Assembly: GCA_016219275.1 (NCBI GenBank)
Contig: JACRBM010000064.1
Coordinates: 1-57,647, forward strand
DNA length: 57,647 nucleotides
From: Chloroflexota bacterium
GTDB taxonomy: Bacteria; Chloroflexota; Anaerolineae; UBA4142
Direction of reading: 5' to 3'
The position numbers and the translations under genes were made by a program. A model generated the notes under the pieces. That model was not told where the DNA came from. It did not search any database and was given only the letters and a program-made list of their open reading frames with translations. Of the stretch, positions 51,036 through 57,647 are shown one piece after another (the first letter of the stretch is position 1; the number at the start of each line of letters is the position of its first letter).

Positions 51036-52187
51036 TTACGTGCTGATTGTTTGCGTCGCATAGTTACGCGTCAGTTCGCCTTCGCCCGACTCGCGTTTGC
51101 GTTGGAGATTGCCGGCTTGAACCAGCTTGACGAACATCTCGGCGAGGCGTTGCTCGAATTGTCTGCCGCCGCGATCGAGAATGTGCGCGATCACTTTTTC
51201 CTCGGGCCATGATTGGCGGTATGGTCGCGCGGAACGCAACGCGTCCCACACATCCACGACTGCAAAGAGCCGGGCTTCGAGCGGAATCTCTTCGCCTTTC
51301 AATCCGCGCGGATATCCGGTGCCGTCCCATTTTTCGTGATGGCAGTACGGAATCGCGAGCGCGAGACGCAATGGTTCAATCGGCGCGAGCATCGTGTATC
51401 CAATCGTCGGATGCTGACGCATTTGATTCCACTCGTCTTCGGTCAACGCTTCGGGTTTGAGCAAAACACTTTCGGGCACGCCCATCTTGCCGATGTCGTG
51501 CAACAGCGCGCCGCGCCGCACGTTGACGAGATGCGCCTCTTGGAAATTGAGCGCGCGCGCGAATTGTACCGTCATTTCGGCGACGCGCGCGGTATGTCCT
51601 TCCGATTCTTGCTCGCGCATTTCGAGCGCGCTGACCATCGCCGTAATCGTCGCGTCAATCGTGTGCGCGAGTTCCTGATTCTCGAATTGCAGTTTGCGAA
51701 TCTCCATCGCGCGATGCACTGCCAGCCCGCTCTGCGCGACGACGCGTTCGAGCAATTTCAATTCCTCGTTGCCCATCTGCCATTCCGCGCGACAAAACAA
51801 CTCGATGACGCCTTCGAGTTGTCCGTTGACGACGAGCGGCACGCCGATGTACGACACGAATCCTTCGCGCGCCAGTTCGGTCCCGTTCAATTGACCGATG
51901 AGATTTTTGAGATTGCGGATGAGCGCCGTGTGTTCATCGCGCACGACCTGCCCGGCGAGCGCCGTCACGCGCGCCGGCGCGCGGTCAAAGTTTTGCGTAT
52001 AAAAACCCCGCCCCGCAACAAAGCGCAGTGTGCGCGTCGGCGTGTCGTACAGAATGAAATCTACCGCGTGCACGCCAAAGTGCAGAATCACGTATCCAAA
52101 GATCGCTTGGAGGGTCTCGTACAAATCGCCGGCGACCTTGATCAAGTCGGTGCTAATTTCGTACAGCGCAAGGTCTTGTTTGAGCAT
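51036..52187 (-). CDS. GAF/HD-GYP cyclic-di-GMP phosphodiesterase-like protein
   Basis: A 383-residue signalling protein. A GAF domain fills about 10-165 (VHAVDFILYD, YIGVPLVVNGQLEGVIELF), a coiled linker follows (FENQELAHTIDATITAMVSA), then an HD-GYP domain (about 190-350) with EGHTARVAEM, GALLHDIGKMGVP and HHEKWDGTGYPRGL. The catalytic His-Asp and GYP motifs are present, so hydrolysis of c-di-GMP is expected. ATG 52187 has AAGGA 8 nt upstream. No receiver domain is present; the GAF domain is the likely sensor. Confidence 0.93.
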   Translation of the reverse strand: MLKQDLALYEISTDLIKVAGDLYETLQAIFGYVILHFGVHAVDFILYDTPTRTLRFVAGRGFYTQNFDRAPARVTALAGQVVRDEHTALIRNLKNLIGQLNGTELAREGFVSYIGVPLVVNGQLEGVIELFCRAEWQMGNEELKLLERVVAQSGLAVHRAMEIRKLQFENQELAHTIDATITAMVSALEMREQESEGHTARVAEMTVQFARALNFQEAHLVNVRRGALLHDIGKMGVPESVLLKPEALTEDEWNQMRQHPTIGYTMLAPIEPLRLALAIPYCHHEKWDGTGYPRGLKGEEIPLEARLFAVVDVWDALRSARPYRQSWPEEKVIAHILDRGGRQFEQRLAEMFVKLVQAGNLQRKRESGEGELTRNYATQTIST

Positions 52188-52307
52188 AACCAAAATCCTT
52201 TCGGGCGCAGTATAAATCTGGCGCTTGCCGCGTGTCCATCACCCAAAAGGTATAGCGAAACAAAAACCCGTTTCCTATGTGCAATATCTTCGCCAAAATC
52301 ATAAATT

Positions 52308-52516
52308 GATCCGCGAATCACGCGAATCACGCGAATAAAAAACAAAATTAGCGAAGATTCGCGAGATTCGCGGATGAAGGAATAAATTGGCGAAGGTATT
52401 GTATGTGCAATATCTTCGCAAAGGTTGTGTGAGCCGGGAAAAAAATCCAGGTTTCTGCGAGAAACCTGGATTCTGAGTAGATGGTCAATCCAAAATCAGA
52501 AATCAGAAATCGAGAA
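52308..52516. repeat. Cluster of spacer repeats after mutS2
   Basis: It contains CGCGAATCACGCGAATC with the inverse GATTCGCGAGATTCGCGG (about 52308-52377), GCAATATCTTCGC units, the hairpin AATCCAGGTTTCT-GCG-AGAAACCTGGATT (52446-52473) and AATCAGAAATCAGAAATC (about 52490-52516). The spacer 52188-52520 holds no gene; the HD-GYP promoter must lie here, but no clear box stands out. Confidence 0.75.
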
Positions 52517-52520
52517 TTCC

Positions 52521-54956
52521 CTACCGACTAATCAATTTCGCAATCGTCACGCCTTCGCCGCCTTCGTGCGCTTCGGCTTCGCGAATTTGCGCGACGAGCG
52601 GATGCCCGCGCAACAAATCGCGTGCGAGTTTGCGAAGCGTGCCGGTGCCTTTGCCGTGCACAATGCGCACGTACGGCAAGCCGGCAAGATACGCGCGGTC
52701 TAGATATTTTTCGAGCGTGTCGAGCGCGTCATCCGCGCGCATCCCGCGCAAACTGATCTCGACGCCGGGATTCTCCGCCTCCGGCAATTTCACTTCACTT
52801 GTTTTCGGCACAAACGCGCTCATCGGCGGCGCAACCTTGTCGCCCAGTTCATTCGCTTTGAGCCGCACGCGAAAATTGCCGACCTGCACGTCCGCCCCGT
52901 TCGCATCGAGTGCGATGACCTGACCGGCTTGCTGCAGGCGCGCGACCCACACGTGATCGCCGACCCCCGCCCTACCCTCCCCCTTGAAGGGGGAGGGCAA
53001 GGGAGGAGGTTCGGTCGTCGGTAATTCTTTCGCGAGGTTTTCCAGTTTGGCTTGCTCACCAGCGACAAAATCGCGCGCCACTGAAACTGCGCGCCACTCT
53101 TGCCGCAGCCGATTCAGTTCTTCGCGCGCGAGCGCGATTTCGGCTTGCGCCTCCGCGTGCGCGCGATCCAGAATTTTAGCGCGGGCTTGCTCGGTTTCGA
53201 ATGAAAGGCGACGTGCTTCGGCGGCGCGTTGTTCCGCGTCGCGTTGCGCGATCTCCGCGTGCGCCTGCGCCGAGATCGCATCCTGCCGCGCGCGTTTGAT
53301 TTCCGCGAGCATTTTTTCGAGTTCGACATCCGCACCCGACAGCGATTCTTGCGCGCGCGCGATGATCGCGCGATCCAACCCGAGCCGCGTCGCAATCGCA
53401 AACGCGTTCGATTTGCCGGGCAAGCCCATCACCAAATGGTACGTCGGCGAAAGCGTTTCGACGTCGAACTCGACCGACGCGTTCTGCACGCCGGGCGTCG
53501 TTTGCGCGAACGCTTTCAACTCGGCGTAGTGTGTGGCGACGAGCGCCGGCACGCGCCGCGCAAGCAAGTCATCGAGTATCGCGCGCGCGAGCGCCGACCC
53601 TTCGACCGGATCGGTACCTGCGCCCAGTTCGTCGAGCAGGACGAGCGAGTGCGCATCCGCATCGCGCAAAATTTCGATGATGTTTTTGAGATGACCGGAA
53701 AACGTCGAGAGCGATTGCTCGATGGATTGCTCGTCGCCGATGTCGGCAAAGATGCCGGAAAAAATCGGCAAGCGCGACCCTGGGTTTGCCGGAATGTGCA
53801 AGCCGCACTGCGCCATCAACGCGAGCAAACCAATCGTCTTGAGTGTAACGGTCTTGCCGCCAGTGTTCGGTCCGGTGATGACCAGAATCGAAAACGCGCC
53901 GCCGAGTTCGAGCGATACCGGCACGACCTGGGTTGGGTCGAGCAAGGGATGACGCGCGGCAAGCAAATGGAGGTTGGAGGTTAGAGGTTGGAAGTTGGAA
54001 ATTGGCGGTTGGGGATTGGAGCGCGTTGCACCTTCCAATTTCCAATCTCCAACGTCGAACGTCCAATTTCCAACTTCCAATTGCGGCTCGACTCCGCGAA
54101 TCTCGACTGAGTACTTGGCTTTGGCGAACGCGAGGTCGAGTTCGGCGAGCGTCGCGACGGTCGCGTCGAGTGCATCAGCGTGCGCGGCGATGAGGTCGGT
54201 CAGCTCGCGCAGAATGCGTTCGATCTCGCGCGTCTCTTCGCGTTCAAGTTCGCGCACGCGGTTGCCCATCTCGACGGTCGAGAGCGGCTCGATGAACAAG
54301 GTCGCGCCGCTCGCGCTTGTGTCGTGCGTGATCCCAGGAATGCGCCCCTTGGATTCAGCGCGAATCGGAATCACATAACGTCCATCGCGCTCGGTGATGA
54401 TCGCTTCCTGGATGTATTTTGCGTTCGCGGCGGACGCGATGAGACGCTGCAATTTGTCCATCAGTCGTCCGCGCACGACGTTGAGTTCGCCGCGAATGCG
54501 CGCGAGCGCGGGCGATGCGCTGTTCACGATCTCGCCGCGATCATTCACCGCGCGCCCGATCGCGTCCACGACGGTCGGTAATTCTTCGAGCAACGCGGCG
54601 CGCGCGGCAAGGCGCGGGTACAGTTCGCCAAAGCGTCCAAGCGAACGGCGCAAGGTGCGCGCGGCGATGAGCGTTTGCCGTACTTCGAGCAGATCGGTCG
54701 GGGCGAGGATCGCGCCGATGCGTGCGGCGCGCGCGAGCGGTCGCACATCGCGCGCGCCGCCGACGCTCGTTTCGGGATGTTGATCGAGGAGTGCGACGGC
54801 TTCGGTCGTTTCGCCTTGCCGCCGCGCCAGTTCGTCCGGGTCGGTGAGCGGGGCGAGCGCGCGCGCGAGTTGTTCGCTCGCGGCAAACGCGGTGTGCGCG
54901 GCAAGGCGCGCGAGAATTTTGTCGAGTTCGAGAGCGCGTAAATAACGTGAGTTCAT
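52521..54956 (-). CDS. mutS2: MutS2 endonuclease/ribosome-rescue ATPase with two repeat-coded inserts
   Basis: 811 aa from ATG 54956. The lever/clamp region spans about 1-290. The ATPase has Walker A VITGPNTGGKTVTLKT, the DELGAGTDPVEGSA Walker B and THYAELKAFA. A long coiled coil follows (about 515-645), then a KOW-like segment, and the C-terminal Smr nuclease domain (ISLRGMRADDAL, VRIVHGKGTG). Two inserts are coded by repeats: residues about 292-330 by a TTGGAGGTT.. / ..AACTTCC palindrome (53968-54081) just before the ATPase (LHLLAARHPLLDP), and about 649-665 by CCCTCCCCC/GGGGGAGGG (52961-53009). Both keep the frame. MutS2 suppresses recombination or splits collided ribosomes. Confidence 0.95.
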   Translation of the reverse strand: MNSRYLRALELDKILARLAAHTAFAASEQLARALAPLTDPDELARRQGETTEAVALLDQHPETSVGGARDVRPLARAARIGAILAPTDLLEVRQTLIAARTLRRSLGRFGELYPRLAARAALLEELPTVVDAIGRAVNDRGEIVNSASPALARIRGELNVVRGRLMDKLQRLIASAANAKYIQEAIITERDGRYVIPIRAESKGRIPGITHDTSASGATLFIEPLSTVEMGNRVRELEREETREIERILRELTDLIAAHADALDATVATLAELDLAFAKAKYSVEIRGVEPQLEVGNWTFDVGDWKLEGATRSNPQPPISNFQPLTSNLHLLAARHPLLDPTQVVPVSLELGGAFSILVITGPNTGGKTVTLKTIGLLALMAQCGLHIPANPGSRLPIFSGIFADIGDEQSIEQSLSTFSGHLKNIIEILRDADAHSLVLLDELGAGTDPVEGSALARAILDDLLARRVPALVATHYAELKAFAQTTPGVQNASVEFDVETLSPTYHLVMGLPGKSNAFAIATRLGLDRAIIARAQESLSGADVELEKMLAEIKRARQDAISAQAHAEIAQRDAEQRAAEARRLSFETEQARAKILDRAHAEAQAEIALAREELNRLRQEWRAVSVARDFVAGEQAKLENLAKELPTTEPPPLPSPFKGEGRAGVGDHVWVARLQQAGQVIALDANGADVQVGNFRVRLKANELGDKVAPPMSAFVPKTSEVKLPEAENPGVEISLRGMRADDALDTLEKYLDRAYLAGLPYVRIVHGKGTGTLRKLARDLLRGHPLVAQIREAEAHEGGEGVTIAKLISR
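52961..53009. repeat. CCCTCCCCCTTGAAGGGGGAGGG palindrome region inside mutS2
   Basis: A 10-bp perfect arm with a 3-nt loop at 52975-52997, with degenerate flanks. In frame, coding PPPLPSPFKGEGRAG. Confidence 0.85.
53968..54081. repeat. TTGGAGGTTAGAGGTTGG..CCAACTTCCAA palindrome inside mutS2
   Basis: Arms of TTGGAAGTTGGAAATTGG units face their inverse around GAGCGCGTTGCACC, 114 bp, in frame. Reading the minus strand gives TSDFQ-like and NFQPLTSN peptides. Confidence 0.85.
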
Positions 54957-54970
54957 TCGTTTGACACAGA

Positions 54971-54997
54971 ACACGCAACACAAGGTGTGTTGCGTGT
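54971..54997 (-). promoter_or_regulatory. Leader hairpin upstream of mutS2
   Basis: ACACGCAACAC (54971-54981) pairs GTGTTGCGTGT (54987-54997) with a 5-nt loop, between cvpA and mutS2. A TATACT box (55014-55019, minus) could give mutS2 a second promoter; its -35 is weak. Confidence 0.45.
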
Positions 54998-55036
54998 GAT
55001 ACTTGTCGGTAAAAGTATAACTTTACACCGGTTCGG

Positions 55037-55594
55037 TTATTGCGCGAGTAACGCGGGGATGCCACCGGGCAGCCACGGACTGAGCGCGCTGAGCACCGCG
55101 GGTTTGAGACTTGCGAAAAATGGGATCAGTTGCGCGACCTGCATTTCGTCGCGCGCCAAGACGCGCCACTGGTCGTTGTACGGCATCGGCTCGGCGAGCG
55201 TGAACGTGATGACCGGCAACAAGAGACTGATGAGAATAACCATCGTCGCCAAACCGAGCACACTGCCGCCAAAGTAATCGAGCAAGGGAAACACGCGCAA
55301 GCGCGTCGAGCGGTACACGTCGTACGCCATGATGTTGAGCACGGTCGCGACGATAAAGACGATCAGCAAGAACGCGACGCCGTTCAAAAAGCGATTCGTC
55401 ACCCCGGAACGAAACACCGCGAGCAACCACCCGGTGACCACGCCAAAGTATTGCATCCCGATTACCGCGGCAACGTAGAGCGTGCCCAGCGCAATCACTT
55501 GCCGGAGCAATCCTTGCGTGAACCCCAAGACCAACCCAGTGATACAGAGCACAATGAGGATCAGGTCAACGGAATGAACTCCCATTAGCGACAT
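55037..55594 (-). CDS. CvpA-family membrane protein
   Basis: A 185-residue protein with four hydrophobic helices (LILIVLCITGLVLGFTQGLL, LYVAAVIGMQYFGVVTGWL, FLNGVAFLLIVFIVATVLN, DYFGGSVLGLATMVILISLL), the CvpA pattern tied to colicin V production and, in several bacteria, to division or biofilm. SD GGAG lies 6 nt upstream. It is 23 nt behind the 31-residue membrane peptide and is followed by mutS2, a common neighbour. Confidence 0.88.
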   Translation of the reverse strand: MSLMGVHSVDLILIVLCITGLVLGFTQGLLRQVIALGTLYVAAVIGMQYFGVVTGWLLAVFRSGVTNRFLNGVAFLLIVFIVATVLNIMAYDVYRSTRLRVFPLLDYFGGSVLGLATMVILISLLLPVITFTLAEPMPYNDQWRVLARDEMQVAQLIPFFASLKPAVLSALSPWLPGGIPALLAQ

Positions 55595-55617
55595 GCTTCA
55601 CTCCATTCTCACTACGG

Positions 55618-55713
55618 TTACGGCGAAACGAAAAATACAAATCGCCCCAACAGAATCAAAAGAATACACAACGCGAGAATGATAAGCGTCATCTGTGCGC
55701 GCGTGATTTTCAT
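55618..55713 (-). CDS. 31-residue single-span membrane peptide
   Basis: Too short for usual gene calling. It reads MKITRAQMTLIILALCILLI and continues LLGRFVFFVSP: a positive N-terminus, one hydrophobic helix and a short tail. It has the best ribosome site in the region (AGGAGG, 6 nt before ATG). An extended -10 TGGTATACT (55732-55737) lies upstream. It leads cvpA by 23 nt. Not recognised; it may regulate or assist CvpA in the membrane. Confidence 0.65.
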   Translation of the reverse strand: MKITRAQMTLIILALCILLILLGRFVFFVSP

Positions 55714-55731
55714 CGTGCGCCTCCTGGCAAG

Positions 55732-55760
55732 AGTATACCACAAAATGAAGGAAAGACGAA
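55732..55760 (-). promoter_or_regulatory. Extended -10 promoter of the small peptide-cvpA operon
   Basis: TATACT (55732-55737) with a TG one base before it, and a weak TTCGTC (55755-55760) at 17 nt. The predicted start is near 55725. Confidence 0.5.
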
Positions 55761-55776
55761 ACAAGCGGAATAAAAT

Positions 55777-55805
55777 TTGCCAAGAAATAGCAGTTGTGTT
55801 ATTAT
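55777..55805 (+). promoter_or_regulatory. Promoter of tRNA-Lys
   Basis: TTGCCA (55777-55782) and TATTAT (55800-55805) have an ideal 17-nt spacer, placing the start about 7 nt before the tRNA. Confidence 0.8.
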
Positions 55806-55818
55806 CTGCGCCGCACGC

Positions 55819-55891
55819 GGGCCGCTAGCTCAACTGGCAGAGCAAATGACTCTTAATCATTAGGTTCAGGGTTCAAATCCCTGGCGGCTCA
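55819..55891 (+). tRNA. tRNA-Lys (CTT)
   Basis: 73 nt. Acceptor GGGCCGC pairs GCGGCTC with one G-T pair; the D-arm is GCTC..GAGC; the anticodon stem is AATGA/TCATT with loop CTCTTAA (anticodon CTT); T-arm CAGGG/CCCTG with TTCAAAT; discriminator A. CCA is not encoded. A hairpin AAGCGTCCC/GGGACGCTT follows at 55893-55913 without a T-tract. Confidence 0.97.
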
Positions 55892-55945
55892 CAAGCGTCC
55901 CCCTGGGACGCTTACACGGACGTTTCGGTTGTTAAAGAGCGTTCG

Positions 55946-56205
55946 TGCAGGCAATCAGAAACCAACGCCGACCCAACCATAACCTGGCAGATCATAGTTG
56001 GTGACTGATTGTGCATTGTGAGGGATGCGCTCGACTTGCTTGCCGGCTGGCGAGCGCATCCCTTACTTTGAATAAAACAAAATGGGGCTAGCAAGCCCCA
56101 AGGAATCCTGGTAAAATGGTACTGCAACTGCTTGAAGTGAGGCTTTGACACTTAAGCAGTAGGCGAGGTTGGGTGCTAGCACACCCGCCTCGCTTTCATT
56201 TTTTC
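55946..56205 (+). ncRNA. Candidate structured ncRNA downstream of tRNA-Lys
   Basis: Five hairpins follow one another with no coding frame. (1) CAATCAG/CTGATTG with ACCAAC/GTTGGT (55952-55966 with 55997-56011). (2) 13-bp perfect AGGGATGCGCTCG (56021-56033 with 56051-56063). (3) TGGGGCT/AGCCCCA (56083-56100). (4) ACTGCTT-AAGTG/CACTT-AAGCAGT (56127-56160). (5) GCGAGG..GGGTG/CACCC..CCTCGC (56163-56193) followed by TTTCATTTTTTCTC, a plus-strand terminator. It does not fit tmRNA, RNase P, SRP or 6S by their conserved pieces. It could be made from the tRNA promoter by processing, or be a cluster of palindromic repeats. Its end overlaps the 3' end of the convergent XRE gene. Confidence 0.5.
56083..56100 (-). 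terminator. Terminator of the XRE gene
   Basis: On the minus strand TGGGGCT-TGCT-AGCCCCA is followed by TTTTGTTTTATT. It lies 96 nt past the XRE stop, so it also forms hairpin 3 of the ncRNA candidate on the other strand. Confidence 0.7.
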
Positions 56206-56399
56206 TCTTCTTTTCGCACGTAGCCGACTACGCGACGCAACCCAAGTCCATCAAGGATCTTTTCACCGGGAGAGCGTTTGCCATGGAGTACATCGCTAAT
56301 GTATGCTTCGGTCACACCGAATTCTCTAGCGATGGCTACCTGCGTACCCGCTTTCTCGACCTTCCTTTTGAGCAATTGAACCACATCATCGCGTGTCAT
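56196..56399 (-). CDS. Small XRE/Cro-type helix-turn-helix protein
   Basis: A 67-residue single-domain regulator. AGTQVAIAREFGVTEAYISDVL is the helix-turn-helix with the recognition helix TEAYISDVLHG. The C-terminus is basic (VVGYVRKEEKK). ATG 56399 is used; a TTG lies one codon earlier. Its promoter places the start of transcription at or one to two bases before the ATG, so the mRNA is leaderless. Such proteins often belong to phages or small mobile elements; no integrase or att repeat is seen near the tRNA. Confidence 0.82.
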   Translation of the reverse strand: MTRDDVVQLLKRKVEKAGTQVAIAREFGVTEAYISDVLHGKRSPGEKILDGLGLRRVVGYVRKEEKK

Positions 56400-56407
56400 C
56401 AAGTCGC

Positions 56408-56436
56408 ATCCTAAGGCAAGTAGTTAAGATTGTCAA
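56408..56436 (-). promoter_or_regulatory. Promoter of the XRE gene
   Basis: TTGACA (56431-56436) and TAGGAT (56408-56413) with a 17-nt spacer; the expected start is near 56401, next to ATG 56399. Confidence 0.7.
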
Positions 56437-56488
56437 ATCCTGTTCGATACCGACAGTCAGATGAGAGCATATCCGAATATCGAAACAC

Positions 56489-56529
56489 AACCGCCGCGCG
56501 CTACTGTCTGTAGCGCGCGGCGGTTTTTT
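56489..56529 (+). terminator. Strong terminator-like hairpin
   Basis: A 15-bp perfect stem, AACCGCCGCGCGCTA (56489-56503) with 56511-56525, followed by TTTT on the plus strand. No plus-strand gene precedes it closely. The rest of 56400-56936 (leader of the Thr-rich protein, AT-rich to 56700) shows no gene. Confidence 0.75.
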
Positions 56530-56936
56530 CGTGCCGATAAAAGTAAAGAAAATTTATCCTTTCTCGGCTCAATTTGCCCAAACTCGTTGGCACAAAAATC
56601 AAATCCTCATGATATAATGCACCCAGTTTCCACATGTGCGCTCGTTCGAGCACATTTTCTTTCGCTCCACCAGTTCTTCTCGGTTTGACCCTGTAGTAAA
56701 GATTTACCGCACGCTCAGCACGTCGAAATTCAGCTCGTTGTGAAGGTGCGCGTTGCATTGCCGTATTCTAGACCCAGGGTTCCTCGGTTTGTTCGACTGT
56801 TTCTGTACCTAACCATCCCTACGGTTTCCCGGTCCTGATCCAATTCATCATACCACAATCGTGGTCTGCTTGTTTGCGTTTGTCGTTTTTGGTGCACTGA
56901 ATCACGATCGCTTACTTTTTCGGTGGGGGAACATCC

Positions 56937-57575
56937 ATGAAACACAATCATCTGACGCAATTCACACGCGCGCTGCACGTCATTCTCCTCGTCACACTCG
57001 TGGCGAACCCATTTCTCAACGTGGGGCAAGCCATCGCCGCAAGCGAACGGCTCCACGTGGGGCAAACCAACCCAGGTATTGTTCCTCCGAATATGGACTC
57101 GCTCGGTCTGCCAGCCGCGCTTGCGCCGATTGCGGCAACCGCGACGTTGACTCCGACACTAACCGCGACGCGCACGACGGTGCCACTTGCCGCGGCGACG
57201 GCAACCGCGACACGCACGAGCGCGCCCATCGCGACGCTCAGCCCCACCGCTTCTCGAACAGCGCCGCCCGCCGCCACGGCGACGCAAACGCGCACCTTTA
57301 CCGTTGTTCCTGCCGTGACACAAACGCGTACCCCCACCCGCATTCCCACCGCGCTTCCTACCGCGACGCAAACGCGTACGCCAACTCGCGCGGCAACCGC
57401 GTCCAGTACTGCAACCTTGACCCGGACGCTCACGACAACGAACACCCCTGCATTGTCCCGCACGGCTACCATCTCAAAAACCGCAACGCTGACACGTACC
57501 CCTACTACTGGGCTGATGAACGAATGCTCAAGTAGTTGCGGGAAGTTGATCCCGTTTTTGTTCCGCAATCTTTAA
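56937..57575 (+). CDS. Secreted Thr/Pro-rich stalk protein, possibly truncated
   Basis: A 212-residue protein. The signal peptide (TRALHVILLVTLVANPFLNV, GQAIAAS) is followed by a low-complexity region (about 65-190) of TATxTRTPT-type units. It ends abruptly with NECSSSCGKLIPFLFRNL. In Anaerolineae such stalks normally precede a large domain, so a frameshift or early stop may have removed it; the window ends 72 nt later. Thr-rich stalks are often O-glycosylated, and GT39/DPG-synthase-like genes sit 7 kb upstream; this link is inference. Confidence 0.65.
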   Translation: MKHNHLTQFTRALHVILLVTLVANPFLNVGQAIAASERLHVGQTNPGIVPPNMDSLGLPAALAPIAATATLTPTLTATRTTVPLAAATATATRTSAPIATLSPTASRTAPPAATATQTRTFTVVPAVTQTRTPTRIPTALPTATQTRTPTRAATASSTATLTRTLTTTNTPALSRTATISKTATLTRTPTTGLMNECSSSCGKLIPFLFRNL

Positions 57576-57647
57576 CAATTTTATCCGCTGGCGTCGTTGG
57601 GCTTGCACCGACTTGCCGAGTTTTTCCTGACACCACGCCCGAACGTC

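Noticed and set aside
55819-56399. tRNA-Lys plus XRE gene considered as an integrated element
   Set aside because: No integrase, no repeat of the tRNA 3' end and no other mobile genes within the window.
56948-57568. Val/Arg-rich minus-strand ORF opposite the Thr-rich protein
   Set aside because: A mirror of the low-complexity stalk; repetitive VRVCVA strings with no start signal.

Overview
The window looks like a piece of a Chloroflexota chromosome, probably Anaerolineae-like and probably from a metagenome assembly. This is an inference from high GC with many GCG-rich codons, secreted proteins with Thr/Pro-rich stalks, a GldA/GldF/GldG-type ABC cluster, single-membrane style lipoproteins, and many short self-complementary repeats in the spacers. 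No plasmid, phage or CRISPR hallmark genes are visible, so most of it reads as core genome with some accessory patches. Genes from 1 to 34600 lie almost all on the minus strand. Genes from 35001 to 50779 lie on the plus strand. The minus strand resumes to 55713, and tRNA-Lys plus a secreted protein follow on the plus strand.

Left part (1-19345): a shortened type III-like DNA methyltransferase; a VapBC pair whose toxin is frameshifted at codon 3; typA behind a leader with a terminator-like hairpin; a Nudix hydrolase; and a signalling/pilus-like operon (REC-TadZ, pilin-like lectin protein, small anchored protein, 1305-residue hybrid kinase, HPt). Next is a GntR-controlled catabolic operon: oxidoreductase, E1 alpha, E1 beta, M24-like protein, lipoyl E2, FAH-family hydrolase. 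It makes a 2-oxoacid dehydrogenase without its E3.

Middle (19525-34600): lipocalin-like protein, SpoU methyltransferase, infC-rpmI-rplT (infC starts at ATT), GldA/F/G plus DUF4340, gltX, an M23 peptidase, glnS with an RsbW/STAS pair, and a large lipoprotein with Ig-like domains that appears to be made from a leaderless mRNA.

Right part (35001-57647): a zinc-ribbon MerR regulator, then a complete T-box riboswitch in front of DinB, a DUF952-MFS fusion, Nudix, pheS and pheT. After these come a UxaA-type dehydratase, an envelope-glycan cluster (RmlD, GT2, methyltransferase, GT39-like, DPG-synthase-like), an HD-GYP phosphodiesterase, mutS2, cvpA with a 31-residue membrane peptide, tRNA-Lys(CTT), a hairpin-rich candidate ncRNA, a small XRE regulator and a Thr-rich secreted protein at the edge.

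The most unusual points are: (1) palindromic repeats inserted in frame into protein linkers (E2 three times, mutS2 twice, pheT, GT39), the same style of repeat that fills the spacers; (2) a T-box in front of genes not normally under T-box control; (3) the candidate ncRNA after tRNA-Lys; and (4) several leaderless or near-leaderless promoters.
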